Shown here: piece after piece, positions 12,371 through 23,804 of the stretch
Position numbering within the stretch: position 1 is the first letter of the stretch
Layout: every line of letters begins with the position of its first letter
From: Piliocolobus tephrosceles
Lineage: Eukaryota; Chordata; Mammalia; Primates; Cercopithecidae
Reading direction: 5' to 3'
Length of the DNA: 64,000 nt
Assembly: GCF_002776525.5 (NCBI RefSeq)
Contig: NC_045436.1
Coordinates: 50,017,313-50,081,312 of the forward strand
Made by a program: the position numbers and the translations under genes
The notes under the pieces: model-generated
Told to the model about the DNA's origin: nothing
Seen by the model: the letters and a program-made list of their open reading frames with translations, nothing else
Databases searched by the model: none

Positions 12371-12720
12371 GGCCGCAGAGCCGCCTTTGACGGGGGCGTG
12401 TGCCTGGAGAGCGACGGTAAGGATGTCGCCGGGCTCCGGCGTCGGGTCGGTTCCAGCACCGATGTATCGTTTGGTTGCCCCGGAGAGGAGGCAGGTTCCC
12501 TCAGCTTGCCGCTGGGGATGTGGCATCGGCTGCGCTCACCACCGCCGCCGCCTCTGTGAACTGCGGGAGTTGGGACGGCGGCCAGGGCTAGATGGGTGGG
12601 ACGCGAGTCATCGCCGAAAGCCTGCCAGGTGCGGGGCGCACTTGGAGGCGAGCTCTGAGCCGCACTGAGTTTTGAAGTCTAAGGTCTCGGCAGGCGCATT
12701 GCTGTGGGCTGCCGGGGAGC

Positions 12721-14463
12721 AGCCTGGAGTTCGAGGCCGCCCACCGGAGAGCAGGCGAGAGTTCGAGGCCTAGGCACAGCGCATTTCGCTAGGCATCCCC
12801 CAAGACCCCAAGAATATCCGCGTGATCCTTGTGACCACAGTTTGTTGGGTTAATGTCCCCAGCCCAAAAAGTAGAGCACATCACACGTCGGCCACCTGGG
12901 AGCATTGAACCTGGGAGTCACTAGGCGCCTCTGGTGGAAATAAAACTCATTATGCCCTAGTTGTGTCTTAGTAGTACCTGGGTGACGATAATGTAGCGGT
13001 TAAAGATTAACTGAGCGCACTTAGAGGTTGTCTTTGTCTACCTAAGGAAAATATCAATAGATTAAACTCCCAACCTTAAAGAATCTCCGTGAATTCTTCT
13101 GAGGAAACGTCCTATATTGTCATACAAAAGGTCCCAAATATGCAGATTGCTTTTTGTTAAAAGTTTGTTTTGTTTTGCAGTAACATCTGTTTGAGCAGAT
13201 GAATATGCCATTGGCAAAGTCAAGGACTGTCGGAGAGGAGAACATGGCAGGCCTTAACTAAAGTGAGGGGGACAGTTGAGCACTAAAAGTTATAGGAAAG
13301 GAGATGAGCTGCTTATTCCGTCAGATGAGATGAAAATGTAGTCAGAACAGATGAGTGGTAGAACTTAAACATGCCCGGAGTTGCCGGGAATTTGCAACAG
13401 CCTTGAGATAGAGTAATTTCTGTTGCTCTAGAAAGACTTTCTATAGTCACTAATATACCAAATTATGTTCGCTAGAAAAAAAGTTTACTTACCAAGTTTA
13501 TAGAAATGGGGTGAAAAATCCTAATTACTTATCTGTGAGGTTATTTTCATGAAGGTTAATCATCCAGAGACTGTTAGAGAGCCTCGGAATATATTTCTTC
13601 TAATCTACTCTACCTATCCCATTCAGAGGAGGGAATCTGAAGATTTAAGGACGAAGAGCAGTTGAAAACTGAAAGCTGTGGTTAATGGGAGAATTTCAAG
13701 GATGGTGAAAAAACTCAGCATCATTGCACCCCTGTTCTTTTTTGTATTGTGGACTTTTTAGTTTAGATCTTGGTAAGCTACATCAGAAATTCTTTATGCA
13801 GAAATTCTTTACGCTAACTCTAACACACTTTTTGGGGTATTGCTAATTTAATCTTTGAATACTGTTTTTGCTGTTTCATGATTATATGTTATGTCCTACC
13901 AGCTAGATTGCCAACTCTTGACTACTGACTGGAAGTTTATTGTTTATTCAGCAAATAATGAATTAAGTCAGTGAAGTGAGAGATTTTGTATGTAAGGATT
14001 GTTAACTTGAACATTTCACCAATTACACACAGTTCTGTCCCACTTAAATTTTAAAAATCATTGTTGGCCCTTGATATCGTTATAAGGAGTTTTGTATTTT
14101 CAGCTTGTATTTTGAGAGTGTCCTCATGTGACTGAAGTATGTGCTACTCTTATTAATTGAATAACCCCAGAATCTCCAGAATTGATAATTGGAGGAGATT
14201 CTGCTGTTGGGAAAAATGGATGGATTATGCAGCCCTGTTTTTTGACAGTTCATTTTGTCCTTGGAGTCACTGCCACGTGGCCTCAAAGTGTGAACATGTA
14301 ACGCTTTCATTAATACTTCGCTACACAGCTGAGCAGAAACTGTAAATTTGGATCCTTTGTCAGTACAACTTAAAATGGAACAATTTCAATGGCTTAGGGT
14401 AAGATAAATATGTAAAGATACTTTTGTAATAGAAGAAAAAACATTGGATATTAAAATCACACA
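12721..14463. other. Unique upstream sequence
   Basis: Composition drops to AT-rich after the CpG island. No gene, RNA gene or confident repeat recognised. Confidence 0.5.
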
Positions 14464-14464
14464 G

Positions 14465-14771
14465 TAGTACCTGGGTGTGGTGGCTCATGCCTGTAATCCC
14501 AATGCTTTGGGAGGCCAAGGCAGAAGGACTGCTTGAGGCCAGGAATTTGAGACCAACCTAGCCAACATGGTGAAACCCCATTTGTACCAAAAAATACAGA
14601 AATTAGCCTGGTGTGATGGCCCACGCCTGTAATCCCAGATACTCCGGAGGCTGAGGTGGGAGAATCGCTTGAACCAGGGAGGTAGAGTTTGCAGTGAGCT
14701 GAAATCGCAAAACTGCACTCCAGTCTGGGCAACAGAGTGAGACCTCCTGTCTCCGAAAAAAAAAAAAAAAA
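14465..14771 (+). repeat. Alu element (older S-type)
   Basis: Full dimer from 'cctgggtgtggtggctcatg' to an A-run at 14757-14771. Confidence 0.93.
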
Positions 14772-14942
14772 GTGGGTGTGGTTATGTACATGTACACCTC
14801 TACTTGCTGCTACTCAGGAGGCTGAGGCTGAAGGATCTCTGGAGCCCAGGAGTTCAAGTCTGCAGTGAGCTATAGTTGCACCGCTGCACTCCAGCCTGGT
14901 AACACAGTGAGACTCCCATCTCTAAAACATAAAAGGAAAAAA
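14772..14942 (+). repeat. Alu right-arm-like monomer
   Basis: Contains 'gctactcaggaggctgagg' to 'ctccagcctggtaacacag'. It lacks a normal left arm and immediately follows another Alu tail. Confidence 0.75.
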
Positions 14943-14943
14943 C

Positions 14944-15224
14944 AGGCTGGGTGCGGTGGCTCATGCCTGTAATCCCAACACTTTGAGAGGGTGGATCATG
15001 AGGTCAGGAGTTCGAGACCAGCCTGGCCAACATGGCGAAACCCCATCTCTACTAAAAATACAAAAATTAGCTGAGCGTGGTGCTGGGCACCTTTAAACCA
15101 GCTGTTCAGGAGGCTGAGGCAGGAGAATCGCTTGAACCCAGTAGACAGAGGTTGTAGTGAGCCAAGATTGTGCTATTACACTCCAGCCTGGGCGACAAGA
15201 GCAAGACTCTGTCTCAAAAGAAAA
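14944..15224 (+). repeat. Alu element
   Basis: From 'ggctgggtgcggtggctcatg' to 'gactctgtctcaaaagaaaag'. It has a small deletion after 'cactttgagag'. Confidence 0.93.
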
Positions 15225-15428
15225 GTAGAAAACAGAATAGCGTAAGGATAATCTTATATACAAAATAAGACTACTCAATTTCAGCATTTTTTTTTTAACT
15301 AGAGATGCCACCTCCTGATGACAGTGCCAATTTTCTAACTTGTCTTAGAAACAGCTCTTAGATGATTTTGCTCTTTAAGTTCAGGTCTGAGCACAGAGGA
15401 CAAAGAATTCCCTTGATTGCCTACGAAA

Positions 15429-15628
15429 GAAAGGGTTCTCAACCTTGGTACTATTGACATTTTAAGCTAGATAATTCTTTGTTGTGGAAGGTTGTCCTGT
15501 GCATTGTGAGATGTTTATCAGCATCCCTGGCTTCTACCCAGTAAATCCCAGCAGCACCCCACCACCAACCAAAACTGTCTCAAAATGTTGCCAGATGCCG
15601 CTTGGGGACAAAAATCCTCTCTCCCTCC
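15429..15628 (-). repeat. MER20 (hAT-Charlie non-autonomous DNA transposon)
   Basis: The words 'ggttctcaaccttggtacta', 'gataattctttgttgtgg' and 'catccctggcttctaccca', ending 'cttggggacaaaaatc', follow the MER20 sequence as I recall it, in reverse. Length of about 200 fits the family (about 220). Confidence 0.8.
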
Positions 15629-16379
15629 CTCCTTCTTGAATGCCACTGGCACTTCTTGAGCCTACAAAAGGGCTCTTCTCACAAGTCTGATACCCTGTGT
15701 ATCCCAGTTGATAGTGGGAATTACTTCTCCTTTGAAGACACAATTCCAGTTACCCTGAGAAGTATGGCATTGGCCTTGCTGGCCTCCACCAAATTACCAT
15801 ATCACTGTGTTTGGTAATCCCAAACATCATACTAGGGCTTTAATTTCAGTACGTAAGTAGCAAATTAGTATCCTTTTATAGGTTAGCTTAGTCAGTTTCA
15901 GAATTTTTCAAGTCATATCTTCATAGTTAAGATCATTGTGGAGTTAATAGCATTTGAACTATGTATTCAGTACTATGCTAGTGGTTGGTGCAGGGGAAGA
16001 TACGAAAGAAGGTGTGATTTTAGCCCATGAGGAATTAATACTGTATCTGCAGAGGCAAGTTAATATGGAACCGTTAGTGAACACCTGGATAAAATAGAAT
16101 GCTAAATTTTACCCTAGAGGTGCTTGGCCTGGACTTCAAGAATTCTAAATGAACTGAAGTATGTTCACAGTAAGAAAGGTTAAAAATGACTCTGCCCACT
16201 TGTAGGCAAACAGGAAGCTAGGATGGCAGACCTGTATTGGGCAATAAACTGAAGATGAGTGTGCCTGTGGTAGTGGGATTCTTCTAGCTAATAAACCCAA
16301 ATTGTGAATTAGCAAGACTTGCAAATATTTGATATATGTAAAAAGTACAATCATGGCCTCTTGTTGTTTCCTCATCTCG
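15629..16379. other. Unique sequence left of the provirus
   Basis: No gene or confident repeat seen. Confidence 0.5.
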
Positions 16380-16384
16380 TTCTC

Positions 16385-16423
16385 TTTATTAGTCCAGGTT
16401 CTCTAGAGGGACAGAACTAATAG

Positions 16424-16464
<41 letters not shown>

Positions 16465-16857
16465 GCTATAATAGGAGTTTATTAAGTAGTATTAACTCAC
16501 ATGATCACAAGGTCCCAGAATAGGCCATATGCAAGCTGAGGAGAAAGGAAGCCAGTCAAGTTTCAAAGCTGAAGAACTTGGAGTTCAATGTTCTAGGACA
16601 GGAAGCATCCAACATGGGAGAAAGCTGTAGGCTGGGAGGCTAAGCCAATCTAGTGTTTTCATGTTTTTCTGCCTGCTTTATATTCTGGTTGTGCTGGCAG
16701 CTGATTAGATGGTGCCCACCCAGATTAAGGGTGGGTCTGCCTTTCCCAGCCTACTGACTCAAATGTTAATCTCCTTTGGTAACACTCTCACAGACACACT
16801 CAGGATCAGTACTTTGCATCCTTTAATCCAGTCAAGTTGACTGTATTAACCATCACA
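16385..16857 (-). mobile_element. 3' LTR of the ERVL provirus
   Basis: It resembles 22755-23214 along its whole length ('aggcagacccacccttaat' versus 'agacagacccacccttcat' on the minus strand). A (CA)n run at about 16426-16460 sits where the other LTR has a TA-rich run. The outer end is diverged ('tttattag' where 'tgtattag' is expected). Confidence 0.9.
16426..16460. repeat. (CA)n microsatellite inside the 3' LTR
   Basis: About 17 uninterrupted CA units. Likely polymorphic. Confidence 0.95.
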
Positions 16858-17071
16858 AGTCCACCGCTTGTCAAGTTGAACACATACACATCTCCTGAGA
16901 TCATTCATAATCTTCAAATAATGACAATAATAAGGTCATAATTACATCTAATACAGCTATCCTTTGTACAACTGGAAACACACCAGTCCCCAACCCAGAT
17001 GCTATTACATAAAGTTAACAATACTTAAATGCTGATATGAAGTAAATCTTATATCACGTGATAAAATGAGA

Positions 17072-17129
17072 CCGGGCGCGGTGGCTGACACCTGTAATCT
17101 CAGCACTTTGGGAGGCTGAGGCGAGTAAT
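17072..17129 (+). repeat. Alu 5'-end fragment (about 57 bp)
   Basis: Starts 'accgggcgcggtggctgac' and stops abruptly after 'gggaggctgaggcgag', with no A-tail. Confidence 0.85.
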
Positions 17130-17274
17130 GGCTTTTGACAGTAATAGAGGGTCTCAACCTGAGTTGTCTTAAGTTTCCATAAGGCTTAGGAGAGGATAAA
17201 ATAAAGCAGGATCTAGAGATTGGTGAGGAGAAATCAAAGTCCTCATTCTTGACAGCTCTCAGCACTTGCAGCCC

Positions 17275-17440
17275 TCCTCACACACACAGTCACACTCTCA
17301 CACACTCACAACCAGATTCACACACATTCCTACACATGCACACACTAACACTCATGCACTTACACTTGTGCGCTTACACATTCACATTCGTATACTCACA
17401 TGCACACATTCAAGACACTCACATACTCTGCAAACACTCA
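17275..17440. repeat. Degenerate CA-rich (cacact/cacaca) tract
   Basis: About 165 bases of imperfect 'cacacactcacac'-like units, inside the provirus 3' region. Confidence 0.85.
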
Positions 17441-17511
17441 TGTTGCAAAAGGGATTTGTAAGCTGAATGTTTAGACCTCAGAACACATTTTCACAAAAAT
17501 AATATTACGGC

Positions 17512-17802
17512 TGGACATGGTGGCTCACACCTGCAATCCCAGCACTTTGGAAGCCCCGCTGGGTGGATCACTTGAGGTCAGGAGTTCAGGACCAGCCTGG
17601 CCAACATGGTAAAACCCCGTCTCTACTAAAAATACAAAAGTTAGCCAGGCATGGTTGTGCAAGCCTGTAATCCCAGCTACTCGGGAGGCTGAGGCAGGAG
17701 AATCGCTTGATCCCAGGAGGCAGAGGTTGCAGTGAGCCTAGATCTTGCCACTGTACTCCAGCCTAGGCGACAGAGCGAGACTCCATCTCAAAAAAAAAAA
17801 AA
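17512..17802 (+). repeat. Alu element
   Basis: From 'ggctggacatggtggctcac' to the A-run at 17790-17802. Inserted near the provirus 3' end. Confidence 0.95.
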
Positions 17803-18099
17803 GAGTGAGGCTCTGTCTTAAGAAAGGAAATGAAGATATTTTCTTAATACAAGTGTATATATGCACGAACATGTTTTTAACAAAAGAAGAAGGAAATACT
17901 CAGGACAATTACAATCTTCATTTCTGCAGCTATTCACTTGGTTGTAGTTGGTATGGATGACTAGCCTTCTACTACCCATTCTGTTCCCTTTGCCTTCAGC
18001 AAGCACCTCAGCAGATCATGGTTTTTTTCCTGGTGGACTGACCCAAACCTTCATTCCTGAAGAGTCTGGACCATTTGTAGTCCTGCTTGGACTGGGCTT

Positions 18100-18410
18100 T
18101 TATAGTTTCCCATTGACTTCAACCACAGGCCATGGTAATACTGAGAGATGCCCTAATAGATCTCCTGTGTTCCATGCATATGCTTCCTTACCTCCGCTGT
18201 GGAGTAGTAGACTGATTTCATCTTGATAGTCTGGGTCAGTCACCCCAGCCAACACTGTAACTCCCTTCCTAGACTGTTGACTTAAAGGTAGGAGGAGCCC
18301 CAAGTGTCCAGTTGACAATCTTTCTGTTTAATGGAATCACTGTTGTGTTTCCTGGCGGCAGCGTTCCTCCCTTTGAAACTAAGACCTCTAATCCAGCAGA
18401 ATGTAATGTT
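18100..18410 (-). pseudogene. ERVL dUTPase remnant
   Basis: dUTPase hydrolyses dUTP and in ERVL follows integrase (known). The minus strand shows the first-motif region SAGLEVLV with LPPGNTTVIPL just before a frameshift, then GVTDPDYQDEISLLLH and GDLLGHL in the next frame (18100-18318). The frameshift lies between about 18270 and 18318. Not functional. Confidence 0.8.
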
Positions 18411-19240
18411 GTGGGAACAGGAAGCAAAAATTTTGCTAGTGGATCTTTAAGGGTGATGATGAGTGGTGCCACTTCCACCCCTTGATTCCTGGACCTGTGA
18501 ATCCTGGCTATGAGAGAAATAATATCATATATTGGACACTGATTCAGGGCATACATGGCCTTCTGGAGAACTTTGCCCCAGCCCTGCAAAGTATTGTCAC
18601 CTGGTTGATGTTGCAATTGTGACTTTAAAAGGCCGTTTTGTTCTGTCAGTCCAGCTGCTTCAGGATGATGGGGGACATGGTAAGACCAGTGAATTCTATG
18701 AGCATGAACCCACTGCCACACTTCTTTAGCCATAAAATGAGTGCCTTGGTCAGAGGCAATGCTGTGTGGAATACCATGACAGTGGATAAGACATTCTGTG
18801 AGTCCACAGATAGTAGTAGTCTTGGCAGAAGCATTGCATGCAGGATAGGCAAACCCATATCTGGAGTAAGTGTTTAGTCCAGTGAGGACCAACCTCTGCC
18901 CTTTCCATGATGAAAGAGGTCCAGTATCATCAACATGCCATTGGGTAGCTGACTGGTCACCCCAAGGAATGGTGCCATATTGAGGGCTCAGTATTGGTCT
19001 CTGCTGCTGGCAAATTGGGCACTCAGCAGTGGCGGTAGCCAGGTCAGCCTTGGTGAGTGGAAGTCCATGTCCCTGAGCCCGTATGTAACCTCCATCCCTG
19101 CCACCATGGCCACTTTATTCGTGGGCCCATTGGGCAATGACAGGGGTAACTGGGGAAAGAGGCTGAGTGGTATGCACAGAAGGGCTCATCCTATCCACTT
19201 GATATTAAAATCCTCTGCCGAGGTCACCCATTGGTGAGCA
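18330..19240 (-). pseudogene. ERVL integrase remnant
   Basis: The zinc-binding HHCC region is recognisable around 19000-19140 (AECPICQQQ preceded by a GHGG stretch), with an in-frame stop. The catalytic core keeps VDDTGPL near 18930, then SDQGTHF and the HPEAAGLTEQNG region in the 207-codon open stretch at 18269-18892. A small deletion affects the last motif. Confidence 0.85.
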
Positions 19241-19458
19241 CTCACTTGGGATACAGATATCCTCACAGTTTTTGACCACTCAGAGAGATCCATCCACATA
19301 CCTCTTTCTCAGATTTCTTTGTCACCAGTTTTCCAATTATGCTTCTTCCATGTCCCTGACCATCCAGCCAAACCATTAGTTACAGCCCGTGAATCAGTAT
19401 ATAATCGCACATCTGGCCATTTCTCCTTCCATGCAAAGTGCACAGTCAGGTGCACTGC

Positions 19459-20160
19459 TCAAAGTTCTGCCCACTGGGAAGATTTCCTTTCACTGCTGTC
19501 CTTCAGGGATGTCTTAGAAAGGGGCTGTAGTGCTGCAGCTGTCCACTTTCGGGTAGTGCCTACATATCGTGCAGAACCATCTGTGAACCAGGCCCTAGTC
19601 TTCTCTTCCTCTGTCAGCTGATCATAGGGAACTCCCCATGAGGCCATTGGTGCAGGCTGGGAGAGAGAAGTCAGGGTGGCAGGAGTGGAGACCATGGGCA
19701 TTTGAGCCACTTCCTCATGTAACTTACTTGTGCCTTCAGGACCTGCTTGAGCCCGATCATGTATATACCACTTCTATTTGATGATGGAATGCTGCTGTGC
19801 ATGACCCACTTTATGGCCAGATGGGTCAGAAAGCACCCAGTTCATGATAGTCAGTTCAGGTTGCATGGTGACTTGATGACACATAGTCAAACGTTCAGTT
19901 TCCACCAAAGCCCAGTGACAGACCAAGGGCTGTCTCTCAAAAGGAGAGTAGTTATCTGCAGAATATCGCAGGGTCTTGCTCCAAAATCCTAGAGGCCTCT
20001 TCTGTGATTCACCTATGGGGGCCTGCCAAAGGCTGCAAACAGCATCCCTTGAGGTGTCACACCTCAAGCACCATTGGATCTGCTGGGTCATATGGCCCAA
20101 GTGGCAGAGCAGCTTGCACAGCAGTCTGGACCTGTTGCAGAGCCTTCTCCTGGACCCCAC
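19459..20160 (-). pseudogene. ERVL RNase H and connection domain remnant
   Basis: Two open stretches: 19774-20160 (APIGESQKRPLGFWSK and WALVETERL, the connection part) and 19459-19710 (AWFTDGSARY and SSQWAEL, the RNase H start). They are separated by a frame break around 19711-19773. Confidence 0.8.
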
Positions 20161-20390
20161 TCAAAACTGGCAGCCTTTCGGGTCACTCAGTAAATGGGCC
20201 AGAGTAACACACCGAAATGAGGAATGTGTTGCCTCCAAAATCCAAATGGGCCCACTAGGCGTTGTTCCTCTTTCTTGGTGTAGGAGGGGCCAAATGCAGC
20301 AATTTATCCTTCACTTTAGAAGGAACATCTTGACGGGACCCACACTACTGGACCCCTAGAAATTTTACTGAGGTAGAAAGTCCCTGAATT

Positions 20391-21007
20391 TTAGTCAGAT
20401 TTATTTTCCATCTTCTGTGTCACCAGTAAGTCCAGTGTGTTTGCTACTTCTTGCTCACTGGATCCGATCAGCATAAGGTCATCAATGTAGTGGACCAGTG
20501 TGATAGCTTGTGGAAGCAAAAAGAGATCAAGGTTTCTCCAAATAAGATTATGACACAGCCAGAGAGTTGATAGACCTCTGAGGTAGTACAGTAAAGGTAT
20601 ATTGCTGGGCTTACCAGATGAAGGCAGATTGCTTCTGGTGGGCGTTATGGACAGGAATGGAGAAAAAGGCATTTGCCAAGTCAATGGCTGCATACCAGGT
20701 ACCAGGAGATGTGTTAATTTGCTCAAGCAATGAAACCACATCTGATACAGCAGCCACAATTGGAGTTACCACTTTGGTTAAGCTTACAATAATCTACTGT
20801 CATTCTCCAAGATTTATCTGTCTTTTGCACAGGCCAAATGGGAGAGTTGAACAGGGATGTGATGGGAATTACCACCCCTGTGTCTTTCAAGTCCTTGATG
20901 GTGGCACTAATCTCTGCAACCCCTCCAGGGATGTGATACTGTTTTTGATTTACTATTTTTCTAGGTAGAGGCAGCTCTAATGGCTTCCATTTGGCCTTTT
21001 CCACCAT
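20391..21007 (-). pseudogene. ERVL reverse transcriptase remnant
   Basis: The fingers region is read at 20723-21007 (GVVIPITSLFNSPIWPVQK, MTVDYCKLNQ). The palm, with an intact YIDD polymerase motif (LVHYIDDLMLIG), is read in a different frame at 20391-20759, so a frameshift lies at about 20723-20759. YIDD rather than YVDD agrees with a class III element. Confidence 0.88.
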
Positions 21008-21049
21008 AATAGCCCTTATTCTACCAGTCAGGGAGCCAATGGCGGGGGG

Positions 21050-21345
21050 AGGTTCTGCCAGCTGCTAAGTATGCCTGTGCCAATTATGCATTCTGGCACT
21101 GGGAAAATGACCACAGGATGAGTCTGGGGACCCATCGGACACACTGTCAGCTGGACCTGAGCTAAAACTTCATTAATTACCTGAATTTAATAAGCTCCTA
21201 TGTTAACTGGAGGACCACAATGACATTTTGGGTCCCCTAGAATCAACGTCAGCTCAGAGCCAGTGTGCAGTAGTCCCTGAAATGTCAGATCATTTCCCTT
21301 TCCCCAATGCACAGTTTTACCGTGGTAAAAGGCTGGAGGTCTCCT
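21050..21345 (-). pseudogene. ERVL protease remnant, active-site Asp replaced by His
   Basis: The minus strand reads GLLHTGSELTLI where retroviral aspartic proteases have DTG. The His codon is CAC at 21267-21265. The frame also holds an in-frame stop further on. This is decay in a fossil copy. Confidence 0.75.
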
Positions 21346-21431
21346 TGGGGAAGAATGGGAGAAAGATTAACAGCCTAAATTGTTGGTAATGTAGTGGGGT
21401 CCTTCCTCAAAGGGACCAGCCTTCCCTTCAT

Positions 21432-22175
21432 TCAAGGGATTCTGGGTCTATCTTCTGGACCCTCCCAGCTGGGATGAGTATATCTAAAGTGACTAATCCA
21501 CTCTACCATCCCAATATCCTTAAGCCTTTGGATCCACCGTTCCTCTACATTAAACCAAGAGAGATCAGGCATTTCCAGCTTGCTCATAGTGGGCCATCTT
21601 TTAATCCATATTTCAGCTAACCAAGCAAATAAACTATTAGAACCTTTTTTAACTCCCTGAGCTACAGCATTAAATGCAGAATCCCCACTTAGTGGGCCCA
21701 AGTCAATAAATTCAGCCTGATCCAACTCTGTGTTCCTTCCACCATTATCCCACACCCTTAATATCCATGCCCATGCCTGTTCTCCAGATTTCTGCTTATA
21801 TAAATTAAAAAACTCAAGCAATTATTTTCGAGTATAGCGCACCTCCTCATGGGTCACACTGTGAACCTCACCTTTAGGGGCCTGCCGGGACTTTAGTCTA
21901 GTTATAGATCTGGAAGCAAACAAGGGTGTTGGGGGTAGCTCCTGAAGAGAATCAACATTATCTTGCCTGGCAGCTGCCTCAGGGGAGGTCATCAGTGTTG
22001 CCTTAGGCAGCGTAGGGTTTATCTCCTCCGACAAAGGTAGAAAGGCTGATGGCAGTGTGGGAAAGGGAGGGGATGTTGCCACTACTGGGGATGGGGAAGC
22101 TGTTTCTTTTGGCAAAACAAGTTCATCAGTGTTTACAAGCTTAGTGTCCCCAACTTCATCAGGGTCCTCCCACAC
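21432..22175 (-). pseudogene. ERVL gag remnant
   Basis: One frame runs through 22175-21432 with a single in-frame TAA at 21824-21822. The second half (AWILRVWDNGGRN, DLGPLSGDSAFN) resembles an ERVL capsid. The frame upstream (22176-22730) is degraded. Confidence 0.75.
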
Positions 22176-22731
22176 ATCCCCATTCCAACTTGCAGTGTCT
22201 CATTCTTTTCCAATCGATGCTCTCACTTCAACAGTAGACACCTGGCGAGGCTGTGCATGCACCTTTCATTGCAGGTCAGCCACTTGCATGATAAGAGCTT
22301 GTGTCTGTTTTTCCACAATTGCAGTTCTTTCTCTACAGGAAATAAGACTCTCACTTAGGACAATCTTAGCAGATTTGAGGTTCAGTATCTGCTTCTGAAG
22401 CCAGGAGTTAGAATCCCTTTGGATTCACTTTGTCCAGTGAACTTAGGAACAACCAACCAACTTAATTGTGTGCCTTGGTTCTCCATATACAGTCAAAGGT
22501 ATTACGTATAGAGTCACTAAACTCCTTGCCTGGTGCTCTCACAAGTGGTGAATCAGGAGTGTCAAATGCATTTATTTTTCATAACTCTCTAAAAAGTTTA
22601 TGCCAACGACTATCAGTGTTCTCCATACTGTTAGAGTCCTTAGCATTTTGGGGTCTAATCGTATTAAGCAGCCAACTCCAGAAACCCCAAAACCAACAAA
22701 AGAACTCCATCCTTAATATTCTGTTCCTCTA

Positions 22732-22749
22732 GAATCACTCCTGATACCA
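22732..22749 (-). promoter_or_regulatory. Primer-binding site, Leu-tRNA type
   Basis: The minus strand reads TGGTATCAGGAGTGATTC. This matches the 3' end of tRNA-Leu (complement TGGTGTCAGGAGTGGGATTC) with one substitution and a 2-base gap. It lies 5 bases inside the 5' LTR, as expected. Confidence 0.82.
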
Positions 22750-22754
22750 AGATC

Positions 22755-23214
22755 TGTATTGGGGTTCTCTAGAGAGAAAGAACTAATGGAATGGATACAT
22801 ATATTTATATACATATATTTATATATAAAGGGGAGTTTATTAAGTAGTTTTAACTCACACCATCACAAGGTCCCACAATAGACCATCTGCAAGCTGCAAG
22901 AAAGGAAGCCAGTCTGAGTTCCTGAAGAACTTGGCATCTGATGTTTGAGGACAGGAAGCATCTAGCACAGGAGAAATATATAGGCTGGGAGGCTAAGCCA
23001 GTCTAATTTTTTCACATTTTTCTGCCTGCTTTATATTCTGGTCATGCTAGCAGCTGACTAGATGGTACCCACCCAGATGAAGGGTGGGTCTGTCTTTCCC
23101 AGCCCACTGACTCAAATGTTCAACTCCTTTGGCAACACCCTCACAGATACACACAGGATCAGTACTTTGTATCCTTCAATCTAATCAAGTTGACAGTCAG
23201 TATTAACCATCACA
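22755..23214 (-). mobile_element. 5' LTR of the ERVL provirus
   Basis: On the minus strand it starts TGTGATGGTTAATACTGAC and ends GAACCCCAATACA. An AATAAA-type signal ('aataaactcccc') is near 22830. The plus-strand flank is the TTCTC duplication at 23215-23219. Confidence 0.9.
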
Positions 23215-23219
23215 TTCTC

Positions 23220-23800
23220 TTTCTCCTCACCTTTAGATTGTTTGATTATATACCATTCTTTGTATTTGAAACCTCAACAGGGAAGTAATAGACAATAATT
23301 TTCAAAAGAACCTAAGTATCTATACAAGATTTAACAGCTATATTAAATTTCATAACTTGCAGATAGAGAAGTTACCTTTAATGACCAGGAAACATTTATA
23401 AAAATTGATTTTTAAAATTTACACGAAAAAAATCTCAATTTTAAGTTACACACTCTGTTAACAGCACTAAAAATAATTTTTTAGATAAAAAGATAAAAGG
23501 AAATTCATCTAATTGGAAGCTAAAGGGAAAAATGCCTTAAATCTGGGTCAAGGAGAAAATCACAACTGCAATTGCAGATTTATAAACTATTTAGAAATTA
23601 ATCACAATGAGAACAAAAAAATAGAAACATGAGAGTTCAGCCAAAGTAGTATATAAAGTCACAATATTAGATGTTTAATATTAATCAATATAGAATGAAC
23701 GAAAATGAAACAAATAGAGGATTCTAGGAAAATGGCAGAATAGGAAGCACAAGAAATCTGTCTCCTTACCTAGACAAAAATTACACTGGCAGAGTCTGTC
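23220..23800. other. Unclassified AT-rich sequence
   Basis: No gene seen. The piece at 23720-23790 ('aaaatggcagaataggaag') hints at an L1 5' end fragment. Confidence 0.4.
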
Positions 23801-23804
23801 TTAT

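Larger units (their letters stand above)
11640..12720. promoter_or_regulatory. CpG island / RAB33B promoter and 5' UTR region
   Basis: Dense CpG and GC-rich sequence surrounds exon 1 and extends about 800 bases upstream, against an AT-rich background on both sides. It contains GC boxes (for example 'gggggcggggag' at 12309-12320), an NRF1-like 'gcgcctgcgca' near 12029-12039, and the TCTCGCGAGA palindrome. No TATA box stands out. The exact transcription start cannot be fixed from sequence; by position it lies between 11892 and about 12420. Confidence 0.85.
16385..23214 (-). mobile_element. ERVL-type (class III) endogenous retrovirus, two LTRs, inactivated
   Basis: Both LTRs are present (473 and 460 bp), with a perfect 5-bp target duplication TTCTC at 16380-16384 and 23215-23219. 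The order on the minus strand is 5' LTR, Leu-tRNA-like primer site, gag, protease, reverse transcriptase, RNase H, integrase, dUTPase, 3' LTR. The dUTPase directly after integrase and the absence of an env gene are known ERVL traits. Every coding part carries stops or frameshifts. After insertion it gained two Alu pieces (17072-17129, 17512-17802) and a degenerate CA-rich tract (17275-17440). I do not name the exact subfamily. Confidence 0.9.

Noticed and set aside
11884..12459. 191-codon open frame on the minus strand upstream of RAB33B
   Set aside because: CpG-island sequence is stop-poor by composition. The frame is arginine-, proline- and glycine-rich with no family resemblance and overlaps the promoter.
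12350..12668. Plus-strand frames starting in the CpG island (69 and 93 codons)
   Set aside because: GC-rich chance frames. A divergent non-coding transcript is possible but no coding evidence exists.
17249..17466. His/Thr/Ser-rich frames of 66-70 codons
   Set aside because: They translate a degenerate CA-rich tract inside the provirus.
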